64,000 bases of DNA from Pedobacter panaciterrae. GTDB lineage: Bacteria > Bacteroidota > Bacteroidia > Sphingobacteriales > Sphingobacteriaceae. Location of the stretch: NCBI RefSeq assembly GCF_001636695.1, contig NZ_LGEL01000004.1, positions 1-64,000 of the forward strand, given 5' to 3'. Shown here piece after piece: positions 52,356 through 60,200 of the stretch. Position 1 is the first letter of the stretch, and every line of letters starts with the position of its first letter. A model generated the notes under the pieces. It did no database searches, was not told where the DNA came from, and was given only the letters and a program-made list of their open reading frames with translations. The translations under genes were made by a program, and so were the position numbers.

Positions 52356-53945
52356 ATGAGAAGATACCTGTTAATTCTATTGCTATTTTTAGGAACTACA
52401 ACATATGCCCAGGATAAATACTGGCAGCAACATGTAAATTATAATATTGATGTTACTCTTAATGATCAGGAAAAGTCTTTAAAAGGCTTTGAAACCATTG
52501 TATATAAAAACAATTCTCCGTCAGAGCTTGATTTTATCTGGTTTCATATTTGGCCAAATGCTTACAAGCAGGAATCCACAGCATTGTTTCAGCAAATAAA
52601 AAACGATACTTCACGGGTTAAAAAGTTAGATAAATATACCTATGGTAGTATTGAGGGCCTAAACTTTAAAGTAAACGGGAAAAAGGCAGTAACCGAAGCT
52701 CACCCTAACCCGCAATATATTGATGTGATCAAGCTAAAGCTAAATTCGCCATTAAAACCGGGTGATTCAATTACAATAACAACAGACTTTAAAGTAAAAT
52801 TACCTTCTTATTTTTCAAGATCTGGTTTTGCCGATGGCGAGTTTATGGTATGTCAATGGTATCCTAAGCCTGCTGTGTTCGATAAGAATGGCTGGCATGA
52901 GTTCCCGTATCTGGATATGGGAGAGTTTTATAGCGATTATGCCTCATTCAAAGTGAATATAACTCTACCGTCTGATTATGTTGTAGGAGCAACAGGAGTA
53001 TTACAGAACGCAGATGAGCTTGCATTGTATAAAAGTATTGGAGCAAAAAATGTAGCCAACAGAACAGGGGAGCCTGTAGTCTATAAAGCTATAAGCAAAA
53101 GTGCCACTAAGAAACTGACCTATAAAATTGACAGTGTTCCGGATTTTGCCTGGTTTGCAGATAAGGGATTCGTAATACAATACGATACCGTAAAACTTGC
53201 ATCTGGAAAAGTAGTTGATGCTTTTAACTACTACCACAATAAGAAAGAAACCTTGTGGAACAATAGCATCGATTATACAAAAGATGCTGTGAGAAAATAC
53301 AGCAACTGGATTGGGGAATATGAGTATCCTGTAGTTCAGGTAGTAGAGGGGCCTGCAAATAATTCAAGCGGGGGTATGGAGTATCCTACAATTACCTTAA
53401 TTACCAGCCCTGATGCAAAAAAGGAAACCTTAGATGCTGTTATTGCTCATGAAGTTGGTCACAACTGGTTTATGAGCATGCTTGGCAGCAATGAAAGGCA
53501 ACATACCTGGCTTGACGAAGGCCTGAACACTTATTTTCAGTTTAGATATGAGGCTGAAAAATACAGAGCCAATTCAATATTTGGTGATGCAATACCAGCG
53601 GAAGTTAAAGCCCTGCCAGAAAAGGAATTTTTAGATCGCACCTATAGTGCAATGGCTAGTATCCCTATGAATTCAGCCATTGAAACGCCATCAGATAAAT
53701 TTACTTCTTCAGATGATTACAGCACAACTTCATATATTAAAACCGCATTGTGGCTGTATCTTCTTGAAAATTCTGTTGGCAGAGAAAAAATGGATGCCGC
53801 TTTTAAACATTATTTTGATGAGTGGAAGAATAAACACCCTCAGCCGGAAGATCTAAAAGCCTCATTCGAGGAATCTCTCGGAACCAATCTGGATAAGTAT
53901 TTTGAATTACTTAATAAGCACGGATCATTTACTCCACAACAGTAA
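52356..53945 (+). CDS. M1 family metallopeptidase (aminopeptidase-like), secreted
   Basis: 529 residues. A signal peptide (R-R-Y-L-L-I-L-L-L-F-L-G-T-T-T-Y-A-Q) is cleaved near 19. Zinc ligands H365, H369 and E388 form HEVGH-18-E exactly as in M1 peptidases; E366 is the catalytic base. The exopeptidase motif is present in a modified form (S-S-G-G-M-E-Y near 340 instead of G-x-M-E-N). The N-terminal beta domain is typical; the long C-terminal HEAT domain of large aminopeptidases is absent, as in many Bacteroidetes members. It lies alone, divergent from sodC. Confidence 0.92.
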   Translation: MRRYLLILLLFLGTTTYAQDKYWQQHVNYNIDVTLNDQEKSLKGFETIVYKNNSPSELDFIWFHIWPNAYKQESTALFQQIKNDTSRVKKLDKYTYGSIEGLNFKVNGKKAVTEAHPNPQYIDVIKLKLNSPLKPGDSITITTDFKVKLPSYFSRSGFADGEFMVCQWYPKPAVFDKNGWHEFPYLDMGEFYSDYASFKVNITLPSDYVVGATGVLQNADELALYKSIGAKNVANRTGEPVVYKAISKSATKKLTYKIDSVPDFAWFADKGFVIQYDTVKLASGKVVDAFNYYHNKKETLWNNSIDYTKDAVRKYSNWIGEYEYPVVQVVEGPANNSSGGMEYPTITLITSPDAKKETLDAVIAHEVGHNWFMSMLGSNERQHTWLDEGLNTYFQFRYEAEKYRANSIFGDAIPAEVKALPEKEFLDRTYSAMASIPMNSAIETPSDKFTSSDDYSTTSYIKTALWLYLLENSVGREKMDAAFKHYFDEWKNKHPQPEDLKASFEESLGTNLDKYFELLNKHGSFTPQQ

Positions 53946-54048
53946 ATTTTACCGGATTTTTAAGGTTATTTACCGACAGTTTTCTGTAGTCCAGCTCTTT
54001 AACATTGATGAGCATTGCTTTAGCGAGTAGTTTTGAAGAAAAAAAGCT

Positions 54049-54405
54049 ATGGAAACTTTAACTAACAAAACCAGAACTAATCGCCATTTCGGAATGGGTA
54101 TATTTTTACTTGTAATTGGCGCTATCTTTTTATTAAGAAACATCGGCCTTAATATTCCATTTTGGGTTTTGAGCTGGCATACATTTTTCCTTGCTTTTGG
54201 CTTATTAATAGGCTACAGGAAAAACTTTAGGGCAGGTGGCTGGGTGTTTTTTGTGATACTTGGCGGCGTGTTTACCTTAAAGGACCTTATATTCTTTGAT
54301 ATATCACAATACACTACCGCTTTGGTTTTAATAGGTGTGGGATTGTATATGATTTTCAGACCTAAAAGAGATATTCAGTTTTGTGATTTTGGAAACAGAA
54401 AATAA
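54049..54405 (+). CDS. Small membrane protein with four helices (LiaF-transmembrane / DUF5668-like)
   Basis: 118 residues, four hydrophobic segments (about 15-32, 38-52, 60-78, 85-103). The pattern G-I-F-L-L-V-I-G-A-I-F-L-L-R-N-I-G at 14-30 is typical of the LiaF N-terminal or DUF5668 membrane domain. Proteins of this type accompany PspC and envelope-stress regulators, but none is adjacent. Starts 103 bp after the M1 peptidase. Function unknown. Confidence 0.75.
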   Translation: METLTNKTRTNRHFGMGIFLLVIGAIFLLRNIGLNIPFWVLSWHTFFLAFGLLIGYRKNFRAGGWVFFVILGGVFTLKDLIFFDISQYTTALVLIGVGLYMIFRPKRDIQFCDFGNRK

Positions 54406-54417
54406 TTAAGCACTTTG

Positions 54418-54507
54418 GCCGTCACTCGTCCATTCCGTCATCCTTTGGTCGTAGCTCGTCCATTCCGTCATCCCTTAGCCGCCACTCGTCCATTTCGTCA
54501 CCCTTTG
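54418..54507 (+). repeat. Three tandem 30-bp repeats
   Basis: Units at 54418-54447, 54448-54477 and 54478-54507 share the core CTCGTCCATTCCGTCA with few changes. They run into the left arm of the large inverted repeat. A reading frame across this block (54415-54597) is only a translation of the repeat and is not called. Confidence 0.9.
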
Positions 54508-54610
54508 ATCGTCATCTCGACGATAGGAGAGATCTCTTGGCTATACAAATTTGTAGTTGTTTGCTTGTTCAAGAGATCTCTCCTATCGTCGAGATGACGA
54601 TCAAAGGGTG
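54499..54610. repeat. 41-bp perfect inverted repeat, REP/BIME-like palindromic element
   Basis: Arms 54499-54539 and 54570-54610 pair without a mismatch around a 30-nt loop. The core CGTCATCTCGACGATAGGAG is of a type I recall as dispersed in Sphingobacteriaceae genomes. A second, imperfect pairing continues outside: 54615-54660 is close to the complement of the tandem-repeat block. It lies between convergent genes (54049-54405 plus strand, GH31 minus strand) and can act as a bidirectional terminator. Confidence 0.92.
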
Positions 54611-54671
54611 GACGATCAAAGGGTGACGACGAAATGGACGAGCGGTGGCCGAGGAATGACAAAATAGTTTA

Positions 54672-57600
54672 TTAATTCAACGCAACCGTTTGATTAGCAG
54701 ATGTACTCAAATAATCTGTTTTGATATGAACAGTGCCAGACCTATCATTACCATTGTAAAAATACCCCGTACTTGCCTTTTCAAACTGCTGAATACTATT
54801 ATAAGCTTTTAACTTTTTACCATTAACACTAACTTTTCCTGGCACTTTTGAGCTATGTACATCAAGCAAATAAACCCTTTGCTTGTTCTTACCTTCAAAA
54901 TCTCCTCTGGCAGCATTTATTATAATTTGCACACCTGCAGTAGCATCAACCTCAATCAATGTTTTTGCAAAGGCCCCCTTTCTATGATCTCTGGTTAAAC
55001 CATCATCCTCATACATGTCAAATTTAGATTTTTGAAAAGGGTAGATATCCAGCGTCAGGCTATCTGTTTTTTTCTCCCCGTCGTAATCCATTTGAGGATA
55101 CATTGGTATAATTGCTCCTTGTTTAACGAAAAGAGGTAATTTCTCTAAAGGAGCGGAATAATTGTTGACCCATGTGTTGCCAGAGTAAGCCTTGCCATCC
55201 CAATAGTCGAACCATGTTCCTTTAGGCATATAGATGCTGTCTCTTTTAGATTCACTTTTATAAACAGGAGCAACAAGTAACGATTCACCGTTCATAAACT
55301 GATATTGGGTTTGTTTGCCTTTAGTAACCTCATCCTCAGGAAACTCAAGAACCATAGCCCTTGATGCCGGAATGCCGGTTTCATAGGCCTCTTCACAAAG
55401 TGTATACATGTAGGGAGTCATGCGCATCTTTAACTGCAGGTATTTCCTGTTTGTGGCTGAATTAGCTTCTCCCTGCAGATAAGGCTGCTTGTTCTTTTTA
55501 GCCCAGCCACTCATTACCATTAAAACAGGAGTAAAGCATTTCCATTGTAAATCTCTTACATAAGTAGAATCGCTGCCACCAAAAATACCATCAACATCAC
55601 CCGTTGCGGCATTTTGAGCAGACAATCCTGAGCCTATAATAGTAGGGATATGAAAACGGATGTACTCCCAGTTACCACTTTGATCTCCAGACCATACAGT
55701 TGAATAGCGCTGTGTACCCGCCCAGCCCATTACACTCCAGATAAAGCCTCGGGCATTGCTGTTGCTTTCTATACCTTCGTACGCAGCCTTACAACCATCT
55801 AATGCATATTTATAACCCGGGCCAACCCATGCAACATCCAGTTTAGCTAATCTTGAACCATATTCGCCAACCTCTTTAGCTATTTTTTCAACTCCGTTTT
55901 CAGTCCACAGGCCAGTATAAAAGCCTCTTTTCTTCAATTCAGTAATGGTGGAATCTAACTTGGTATAGCCGCAACCGTAACCATCATTAGGTAGTATCCA
56001 TCCCCGGGGCATTTTGTTCTCTATATATTTATCTGCTACCAATTTAATAACATCAGGTGTGGTTCCAGTTGTTCCTGTTCCCTTGTAGTTCTTACTGTCA
56101 TCACCCTTAGCACCTCTGTTATAACAATTAGCGTCTCCCATACTTAAAGCCCAGCGTGGCATTAAAAATGGCCTTCCTGTGATTTGTGTATAACCATTAA
56201 GAATCTGTTTTAAAGAAGGACCGAAGAAGTAAAAGCAATCAAAACGGTTTTCGTTATGCGTAAAGCTAAGCGTTTCTTTAAATGAGTATTTGCCAGCATC
56301 AAAAGTATTCCTGAATGCTCCATAGCCTGCTGTAGACATATAGAATGGGGCAGGATTAGCCCTTCCGCCATCATCCCAGCCACCGCCTTTTTCAATTAAA
56401 ATATCTTTATCTCTGTGAGAGAAGTAACCATTCTGCATACCTCCACCATAAAAATATTCATCGGTATGGCGCTTCATGGTCTGTTTTGTTCTGGCACCGA
56501 ACGACATTGACTCAGATTCTTCCCAAATCGCTTTACTGTCTGTTACATCATACATCGCAAAGCGCAACGGCTGTTTGTAAACACGAACAACACAATCCTT
56601 ACTTTTTATCTGGTAATAGCTGCCTTTGTCTGTCGAATTAACAGCAGGATTCTTTACATCATAACTAACTACAATATCGTTACCTGCAGGGTTGGTAAAT
56701 TCTCCATCGGCCGCCATCCAGATTCTGAATATATCATCAGTATAGAATATCACTTTAAAAGCAGAAAATCCGGCAGTAATATTAAATTCATTGCCATTGG
56801 CTTTAAAGTCAGTAAGATTTCCAACTTTAGTCTCTTTGGCATTTATTTTTGCCTTTAAGGTGTTATTAGAAAGTTTTTCATCACCATCAAACTTTAAGCT
56901 AAAGCTTAAATTGTGTGTGGCTTTGTCTGTTAAATCAACAGGAGGAAATTTAACAGTAATTTCTTCGCCGCTGGCAATAGGCTTTTTGCTGGCAATAACA
57001 TCTGCAGAAATTTCCTTTTTCCCATCTATAGTCCCAATAACTTTAAAGTTTGATTTGATGGTTTCAATACCACTATTTTTAACTGTAACAGCTAAAACAT
57101 CATTTTTAGTAAACGTATTTTCTTCTTCGTTATGCGATGTTAAGCGGGTAATAGCAAGATCCTTATTGTAAGCTTCAGCTAATTCTATGTCATCAACCAT
57201 CCAATACCAGCTATAATAACCCTTCCAATAAAATCGCAGATATACCTTTGGTTGTTTAGCAGCCACTTTAGTTATGTTCACTTCCTGATTAATAGGAGTA
57301 AACATATCTGTTCCGGAAGGCACATTATTAGTGACATTATAATCTGTCCACTTTTCACCATCTGTACTTACACCAACATACAAACCTGCTCCAGGTGCTG
57401 CAAATTCATTATTATACCTAAACGTTTGTTGAAAGCGAAGGATTACAGATGATTTTGAGGAACAGTCTATACTTCCTGTTTGCATCCAGGTATCTGGGTA
57501 TTCTTTCTTTTTAACCCACGATGGTTGATCTTCGTCAACGAAATAGCCAGCCTGAAACTGCAAATGGTATCCACGACTTTTTGAGGCAATAGGAGGTGCT

Positions 57601-57812
57601 TGTTGCTGATACTGATAAGAACCCGGATACGGCTGATTGGTAATTAACCATGTCAGGTCTTTCTTACTTTTATCTACATTTTGCCAGCCATCGGGCAGTT
57701 TACTGGTTTTAAAACTTTCTGACCAAAAGATTTTCGGATCCGGTGCAGGTTTTTGTGAAAATGACTGTGAGGTAAATACAATCATCAGGGAAAATAGAAT
57801 TAACTTTCTCAT
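54672..57812 (-). CDS. GH31 family glycoside hydrolase with long N-terminal extension, secreted
   Basis: 1046 residues. Signal peptide about 1-19 (L-I-L-F-S-L-M-I-V-F-T-S-Q-S-F-S-Q). Residues 25-220 look like a jelly-roll anchor/MAM-like domain (W-M-V-D-D-I-E-L-A near 205), followed by a CARDB-like Ig domain (about 225-330), the GH31 N-terminal beta domain (about 340-540), and the TIM barrel. The nucleophile position is D659 in K-L-D-V-A-W-V-G instead of the usual D-[FY]-G-E; the acid/base is D710 in W-S-G-D-Q-S-G-N-W. A DUF5110-type C-terminal domain follows (Y-E-D-D-G-L-T near 955). Alpha-glucosidase, alpha-galactosidase or transglycosidase activity cannot be separated. It is a single-gene unit. 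Confidence 0.88.
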   Translation of the reverse strand: MRKLILFSLMIVFTSQSFSQKPAPDPKIFWSESFKTSKLPDGWQNVDKSKKDLTWLITNQPYPGSYQYQQQAPPIASKSRGYHLQFQAGYFVDEDQPSWVKKKEYPDTWMQTGSIDCSSKSSVILRFQQTFRYNNEFAAPGAGLYVGVSTDGEKWTDYNVTNNVPSGTDMFTPINQEVNITKVAAKQPKVYLRFYWKGYYSWYWMVDDIELAEAYNKDLAITRLTSHNEEENTFTKNDVLAVTVKNSGIETIKSNFKVIGTIDGKKEISADVIASKKPIASGEEITVKFPPVDLTDKATHNLSFSLKFDGDEKLSNNTLKAKINAKETKVGNLTDFKANGNEFNITAGFSAFKVIFYTDDIFRIWMAADGEFTNPAGNDIVVSYDVKNPAVNSTDKGSYYQIKSKDCVVRVYKQPLRFAMYDVTDSKAIWEESESMSFGARTKQTMKRHTDEYFYGGGMQNGYFSHRDKDILIEKGGGWDDGGRANPAPFYMSTAGYGAFRNTFDAGKYSFKETLSFTHNENRFDCFYFFGPSLKQILNGYTQITGRPFLMPRWALSMGDANCYNRGAKGDDSKNYKGTGTTGTTPDVIKLVADKYIENKMPRGWILPNDGYGCGYTKLDSTITELKKRGFYTGLWTENGVEKIAKEVGEYGSRLAKLDVAWVGPGYKYALDGCKAAYEGIESNSNARGFIWSVMGWAGTQRYSTVWSGDQSGNWEYIRFHIPTIIGSGLSAQNAATGDVDGIFGGSDSTYVRDLQWKCFTPVLMVMSGWAKKNKQPYLQGEANSATNRKYLQLKMRMTPYMYTLCEEAYETGIPASRAMVLEFPEDEVTKGKQTQYQFMNGESLLVAPVYKSESKRDSIYMPKGTWFDYWDGKAYSGNTWVNNYSAPLEKLPLFVKQGAIIPMYPQMDYDGEKKTDSLTLDIYPFQKSKFDMYEDDGLTRDHRKGAFAKTLIEVDATAGVQIIINAARGDFEGKNKQRVYLLDVHSSKVPGKVSVNGKKLKAYNSIQQFEKASTGYFYNGNDRSGTVHIKTDYLSTSANQTVALN

Positions 57813-57870
57813 TTAAAGACTTAAGTGATTTTGTTTTGCTAATCTGTTAAATAATATTTTTATATCCCTG

Positions 57871-57886
57871 CGCAAACGTTTGTTCT
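57871..57886 (-). promoter_or_regulatory. Candidate LacI-type operator upstream of the GH31 gene
   Basis: CGCAAACGTTTGTTCT contains the 10-bp perfect CG-centred palindrome CAAACGTTTG (57873-57882). It lies 60 bp before the GH31 start. Its flanks differ from the operators around lacI (6066-7109), so a different LacI-family protein encoded elsewhere is more likely. On the minus strand the TTTG at its end could serve as the -33 element. Confidence 0.45.
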
Positions 57887-57996
57887 AAATTATTCGGATA
57901 GCTGATGTTTAAGTATTATGTCACCACACAGGTAAAAAAAATCAATTATCTTTAATCATACCTAACATATAGCTATATTAAGCGAGCATTTAACAC

Positions 57997-58506
57997 ATGA
58001 ATATGATAACAGCAAAGCCTCTTAGGAGGATCTTAGTTCTATCACTTGTTTTGTTTAACATTGGTTGTGACCAGGTTACAAAAAGTATTGTTAGAAAACA
58101 TGTAGATTATAACGAAAACATAAAGATAATCAGTAATAATTTCACTTTAACCAAGGTCGAGAATTCAGGTGCTTTTTTAAGTTCCGGAGACTCACTTCCT
58201 GTTCCAGTCAAATTCGTATTGCTTTCCTTGTTGCCATTGGTAGTATTAGGTTTTGGCATCTATTACATTTTAAGCAAAACTGAACTCGACAGATTGTTAA
58301 TCGTTGGGGTGAGTTTTGTTATTGGTGGAGGAATTGGAAACTTATACGATAGGCTGCTCTATGGTTCAGTTACAGATTTTTTACATATTGATTTTGGAAT
58401 TTTCCAGACAGGTGTATTCAATATTGCAGATGTATCTATCATGATAGGCATGTTGATGATATTGACACATTTGTACTTTAATAGGGGAAACCCGGAATTG
58501 GCTTAA
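57997..58506 (+). CDS. lspA: Lipoprotein signal peptidase (signal peptidase II)
   Basis: 169 residues with four membrane helices. The family motifs N-x-G-x-x-F (here V-E-N-S-G-A-F-L) and the two catalytic aspartates, D118 (G-N-L-Y-D-R) and D145 (F-N-I-A-D-V-S-I), are present. It cleaves the signal peptide of prolipoproteins in the inner membrane after lipid attachment, which the many lipoproteins in this window require. It ends 3 bp before the convergent MarR gene. A second ATG two codons in is possible. Confidence 0.93.
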   Translation: MNMITAKPLRRILVLSLVLFNIGCDQVTKSIVRKHVDYNENIKIISNNFTLTKVENSGAFLSSGDSLPVPVKFVLLSLLPLVVLGFGIYYILSKTELDRLLIVGVSFVIGGGIGNLYDRLLYGSVTDFLHIDFGIFQTGVFNIADVSIMIGMLMILTHLYFNRGNPELA

Positions 58507-58509
58507 GCT

Positions 58510-58992
58510 CTATTTTGTAACAGGAGCTATTCTCTTCGCTCTTTCCAGAAAGCTTTGCTCTTCCAGTTTTTGTTCCACCTCAGCAATGGCTTTCATGATA
58601 TTGTTGGTCGTATTTGTGACCTCAGTTAAGGCCAAAACCATTATATCCCATACCGGCTGCATTTGTTTAAGCAGTTCCTTACCTTTTTCAGTAAGCAGGA
58701 TAAGTCTTTTCCGCTCATCCTGCTTATCTTTTTTGGAACGTATTATCTTTTGTTTTTCCAGCTCTTTAAGTAAACTGATTGTGGATGGATGCGTGTAGCC
58801 AATTTCAGCTGCAAGCTCCACAACACTTAGAACAGGTTTGAAATGCAGTGTATAAATAACAGGAAACCACTTGGGTTCAAAATCTATGTGATGCGCCTTA
58901 TAAAGCAAAAAACCATCTTTTCTAAACTGCTCGCTTAAACGCTGAAGTCTGGTTGATATGGCAAGGATACCTGATTCATTGATTACATTCAT
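58510..58992 (-). CDS. MarR family transcriptional regulator
   Basis: 160 residues from the ATG at 58992; a GTG at 59016 would add eight residues and cannot be excluded. The winged helix (about 45-115) has L-S-V-V-E-L-A-A-E-I-G-Y-T-H-P-S-T-I-S-L-L and the wing K-K-D-K-Q-D-E-R-K-R-L-I-L-L-T-E-K-G. Flanking helices would form the dimer. It follows the GNAT gene on the same strand (32 bp). A 12-bp palindrome in the GNAT promoter is a likely autoregulatory site. Ligand unknown. Confidence 0.88.
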   Translation of the reverse strand: MNVINESGILAISTRLQRLSEQFRKDGFLLYKAHHIDFEPKWFPVIYTLHFKPVLSVVELAAEIGYTHPSTISLLKELEKQKIIRSKKDKQDERKRLILLTEKGKELLKQMQPVWDIMVLALTEVTNTTNNIMKAIAEVEQKLEEQSFLERAKRIAPVTK

Positions 58993-59024
58993 GTTCTGAT
59001 ATTTCAAATTACTCACTAAAGAGA

Positions 59025-59522
59025 TTAATTCCTCAAATCTAAATGATAAAAAGTATTGTCGGCCTTCATTCTGGGAAAATAGGATGGAAGCTCTTCCATT
59101 TTGATCTTCACAAAACCATTTCTTTCATAAAACCTACAGGCTGCTTTAAGTATATCAACAGTTCCAAGGTATATATCTGTTATGTTGTGCTGTTTGCAAT
59201 AATCAATAAGTGATTCGAGTAAGTGTTGGGCAATATTCAAGTCTTTACCCCTGTAATCTTTTTTAACAAACATTTTTCTGATAACACCTGTATTATGACC
59301 AACATTCATTAAAGCTATGGTACCTACCAGTTCTTCATTATTTAGAGCTCCCCAAAATCCGCCACCATCTTTATGGTAATTTGTTTCTATATCTAAAAGA
59401 TCTGGCTGAGCTTCCAGTGTAATTGGCACCCCAAATTCGATCTGTTGAATAGGAAGAATAATATCAATTATTCGTGCGCAATAGTTGTTGTAAATAGGTT
59501 TTATTAATATCGAGGTACTCAT
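59025..59522 (-). CDS. GNAT family N-acetyltransferase
   Basis: 165 residues from the ATG at 59522. A TTG at 59543 lies inside the predicted -7 promoter box and is therefore rejected. The acetyl-CoA-binding part has V-G-T-I-A-L-M-N-V near 70, then I-R-K-M-F-V-K-K-D-Y-R-G-K-D-L-N-I-A near 82-99 (the Q/R-x-x-G-x-G/A-type loop in the form R-G-K-D-L-N), and F-Y-E-R-N-G-F near 135. Substrate unknown. First gene of a two-gene unit with the MarR regulator, a common pairing in Bacteroidetes. Confidence 0.88.
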   Translation of the reverse strand: MSTSILIKPIYNNYCARIIDIILPIQQIEFGVPITLEAQPDLLDIETNYHKDGGGFWGALNNEELVGTIALMNVGHNTGVIRKMFVKKDYRGKDLNIAQHLLESLIDYCKQHNITDIYLGTVDILKAACRFYERNGFVKIKMEELPSYFPRMKADNTFYHLDLRN

Positions 59523-59540
59523 ACAAATTGAATTTATGTT

Positions 59541-59563
59541 CAAAAGTACGTAGTTAACTACAT
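59541..59563 (-). promoter_or_regulatory. Promoter and candidate MarR operator for the GNAT-MarR unit
   Basis: On the minus strand, TACTTTTG (59548 to 59541) is an exact match to the -7 consensus TAnnTTTG. A 12-bp perfect palindrome GTAGTTAACTAC (59550-59561) ends two bases upstream, within the -33/-7 spacer, where a MarR dimer would block RNA polymerase. The -33 box is not clear. Confidence 0.65.
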
Positions 59564-59610
59564 ATATTAATTTGAAAATCTACAATGTGAGATTTTCATG
59601 ATAATTTGAG

Positions 59611-60105
59611 TTAAGTATTAAGCATTGGCTTAAAGTCCGGGTCTTTACCTCTTAGGTCAATTCCTCCTTCATAAATGGATTTTAAATTAACCAGGTAAAA
59701 TGACCATCCATTATGGCATCCCAATCTAATATTTCGCATGCTATTTTCGTCAGTAGGTATATTCTTTTGAGTGAGTTCTACCAAAACATATTCCTTTTGA
59801 ACTGATAGCTTCACATCAACAAGACATTCGCCCTCAAAAGTAAACTGAATAAAATCTGAACCATTTGCTTCTGTTATTTTGCCTGTTGCCCTGTCATCAT
59901 ATAAGTGCCAGATCCATTCGTAGTTATAATCTTTTTGGATAGGCTCATCTTTTTCTATTCTAGTTCCTTCTGAGGTAGTAAAGGCTGCTTCCTTTAAAAA
60001 CCATTTTTCTATTTCAGCGCTTTTTGTCCAGGCGTTATAGATATCTTCTAAACTTGTTTTAACTAAAATTCTTATTGTAAATGAGGTCCAATCAAAGTTT
60101 TTCAT
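59611..60105 (-). CDS. SRPBCC (AHSA1-type) domain protein
   Basis: 164 residues from the ATG at 60105; a TTG at 60129 is less likely. The start-domain fold is indicated by I-Y-N-A-W-T-K-S-A-E-I-E-K-W-F near 20-34 and the C-terminal G-W-S-F-Y-L-V-N-L-K-S near 138. This is the pattern of Activator of Hsp90 ATPase homologue 1-like (AHSA1) or SRPBCC small-ligand-binding proteins of bacteria. The ligand is unknown. Single gene between the GNAT unit and the aldehyde dehydrogenase. Confidence 0.87.
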   Translation of the reverse strand: MKNFDWTSFTIRILVKTSLEDIYNAWTKSAEIEKWFLKEAAFTTSEGTRIEKDEPIQKDYNYEWIWHLYDDRATGKITEANGSDFIQFTFEGECLVDVKLSVQKEYVLVELTQKNIPTDENSMRNIRLGCHNGWSFYLVNLKSIYEGGIDLRGKDPDFKPMLNT

Positions 60106-60200
60106 AGTAATTGCTTTAAGATAATTCAAATTTAGGCCCCGCAGTATGAAATATAGCTTGCCATAAAGGCCAAAAGCAGGTGGTATTTAGGCCAAAAATC

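Noticed and set aside
54418-54507. Possible small CRISPR array
   Set aside because: Units are contiguous with no spacers and vary in sequence; no cas genes are present.
54415-54597. A 60-residue open reading frame with repeated R-P-F-R-H-P units
   Set aside because: It is a translation of the tandem and inverted repeats and shows no protein character.
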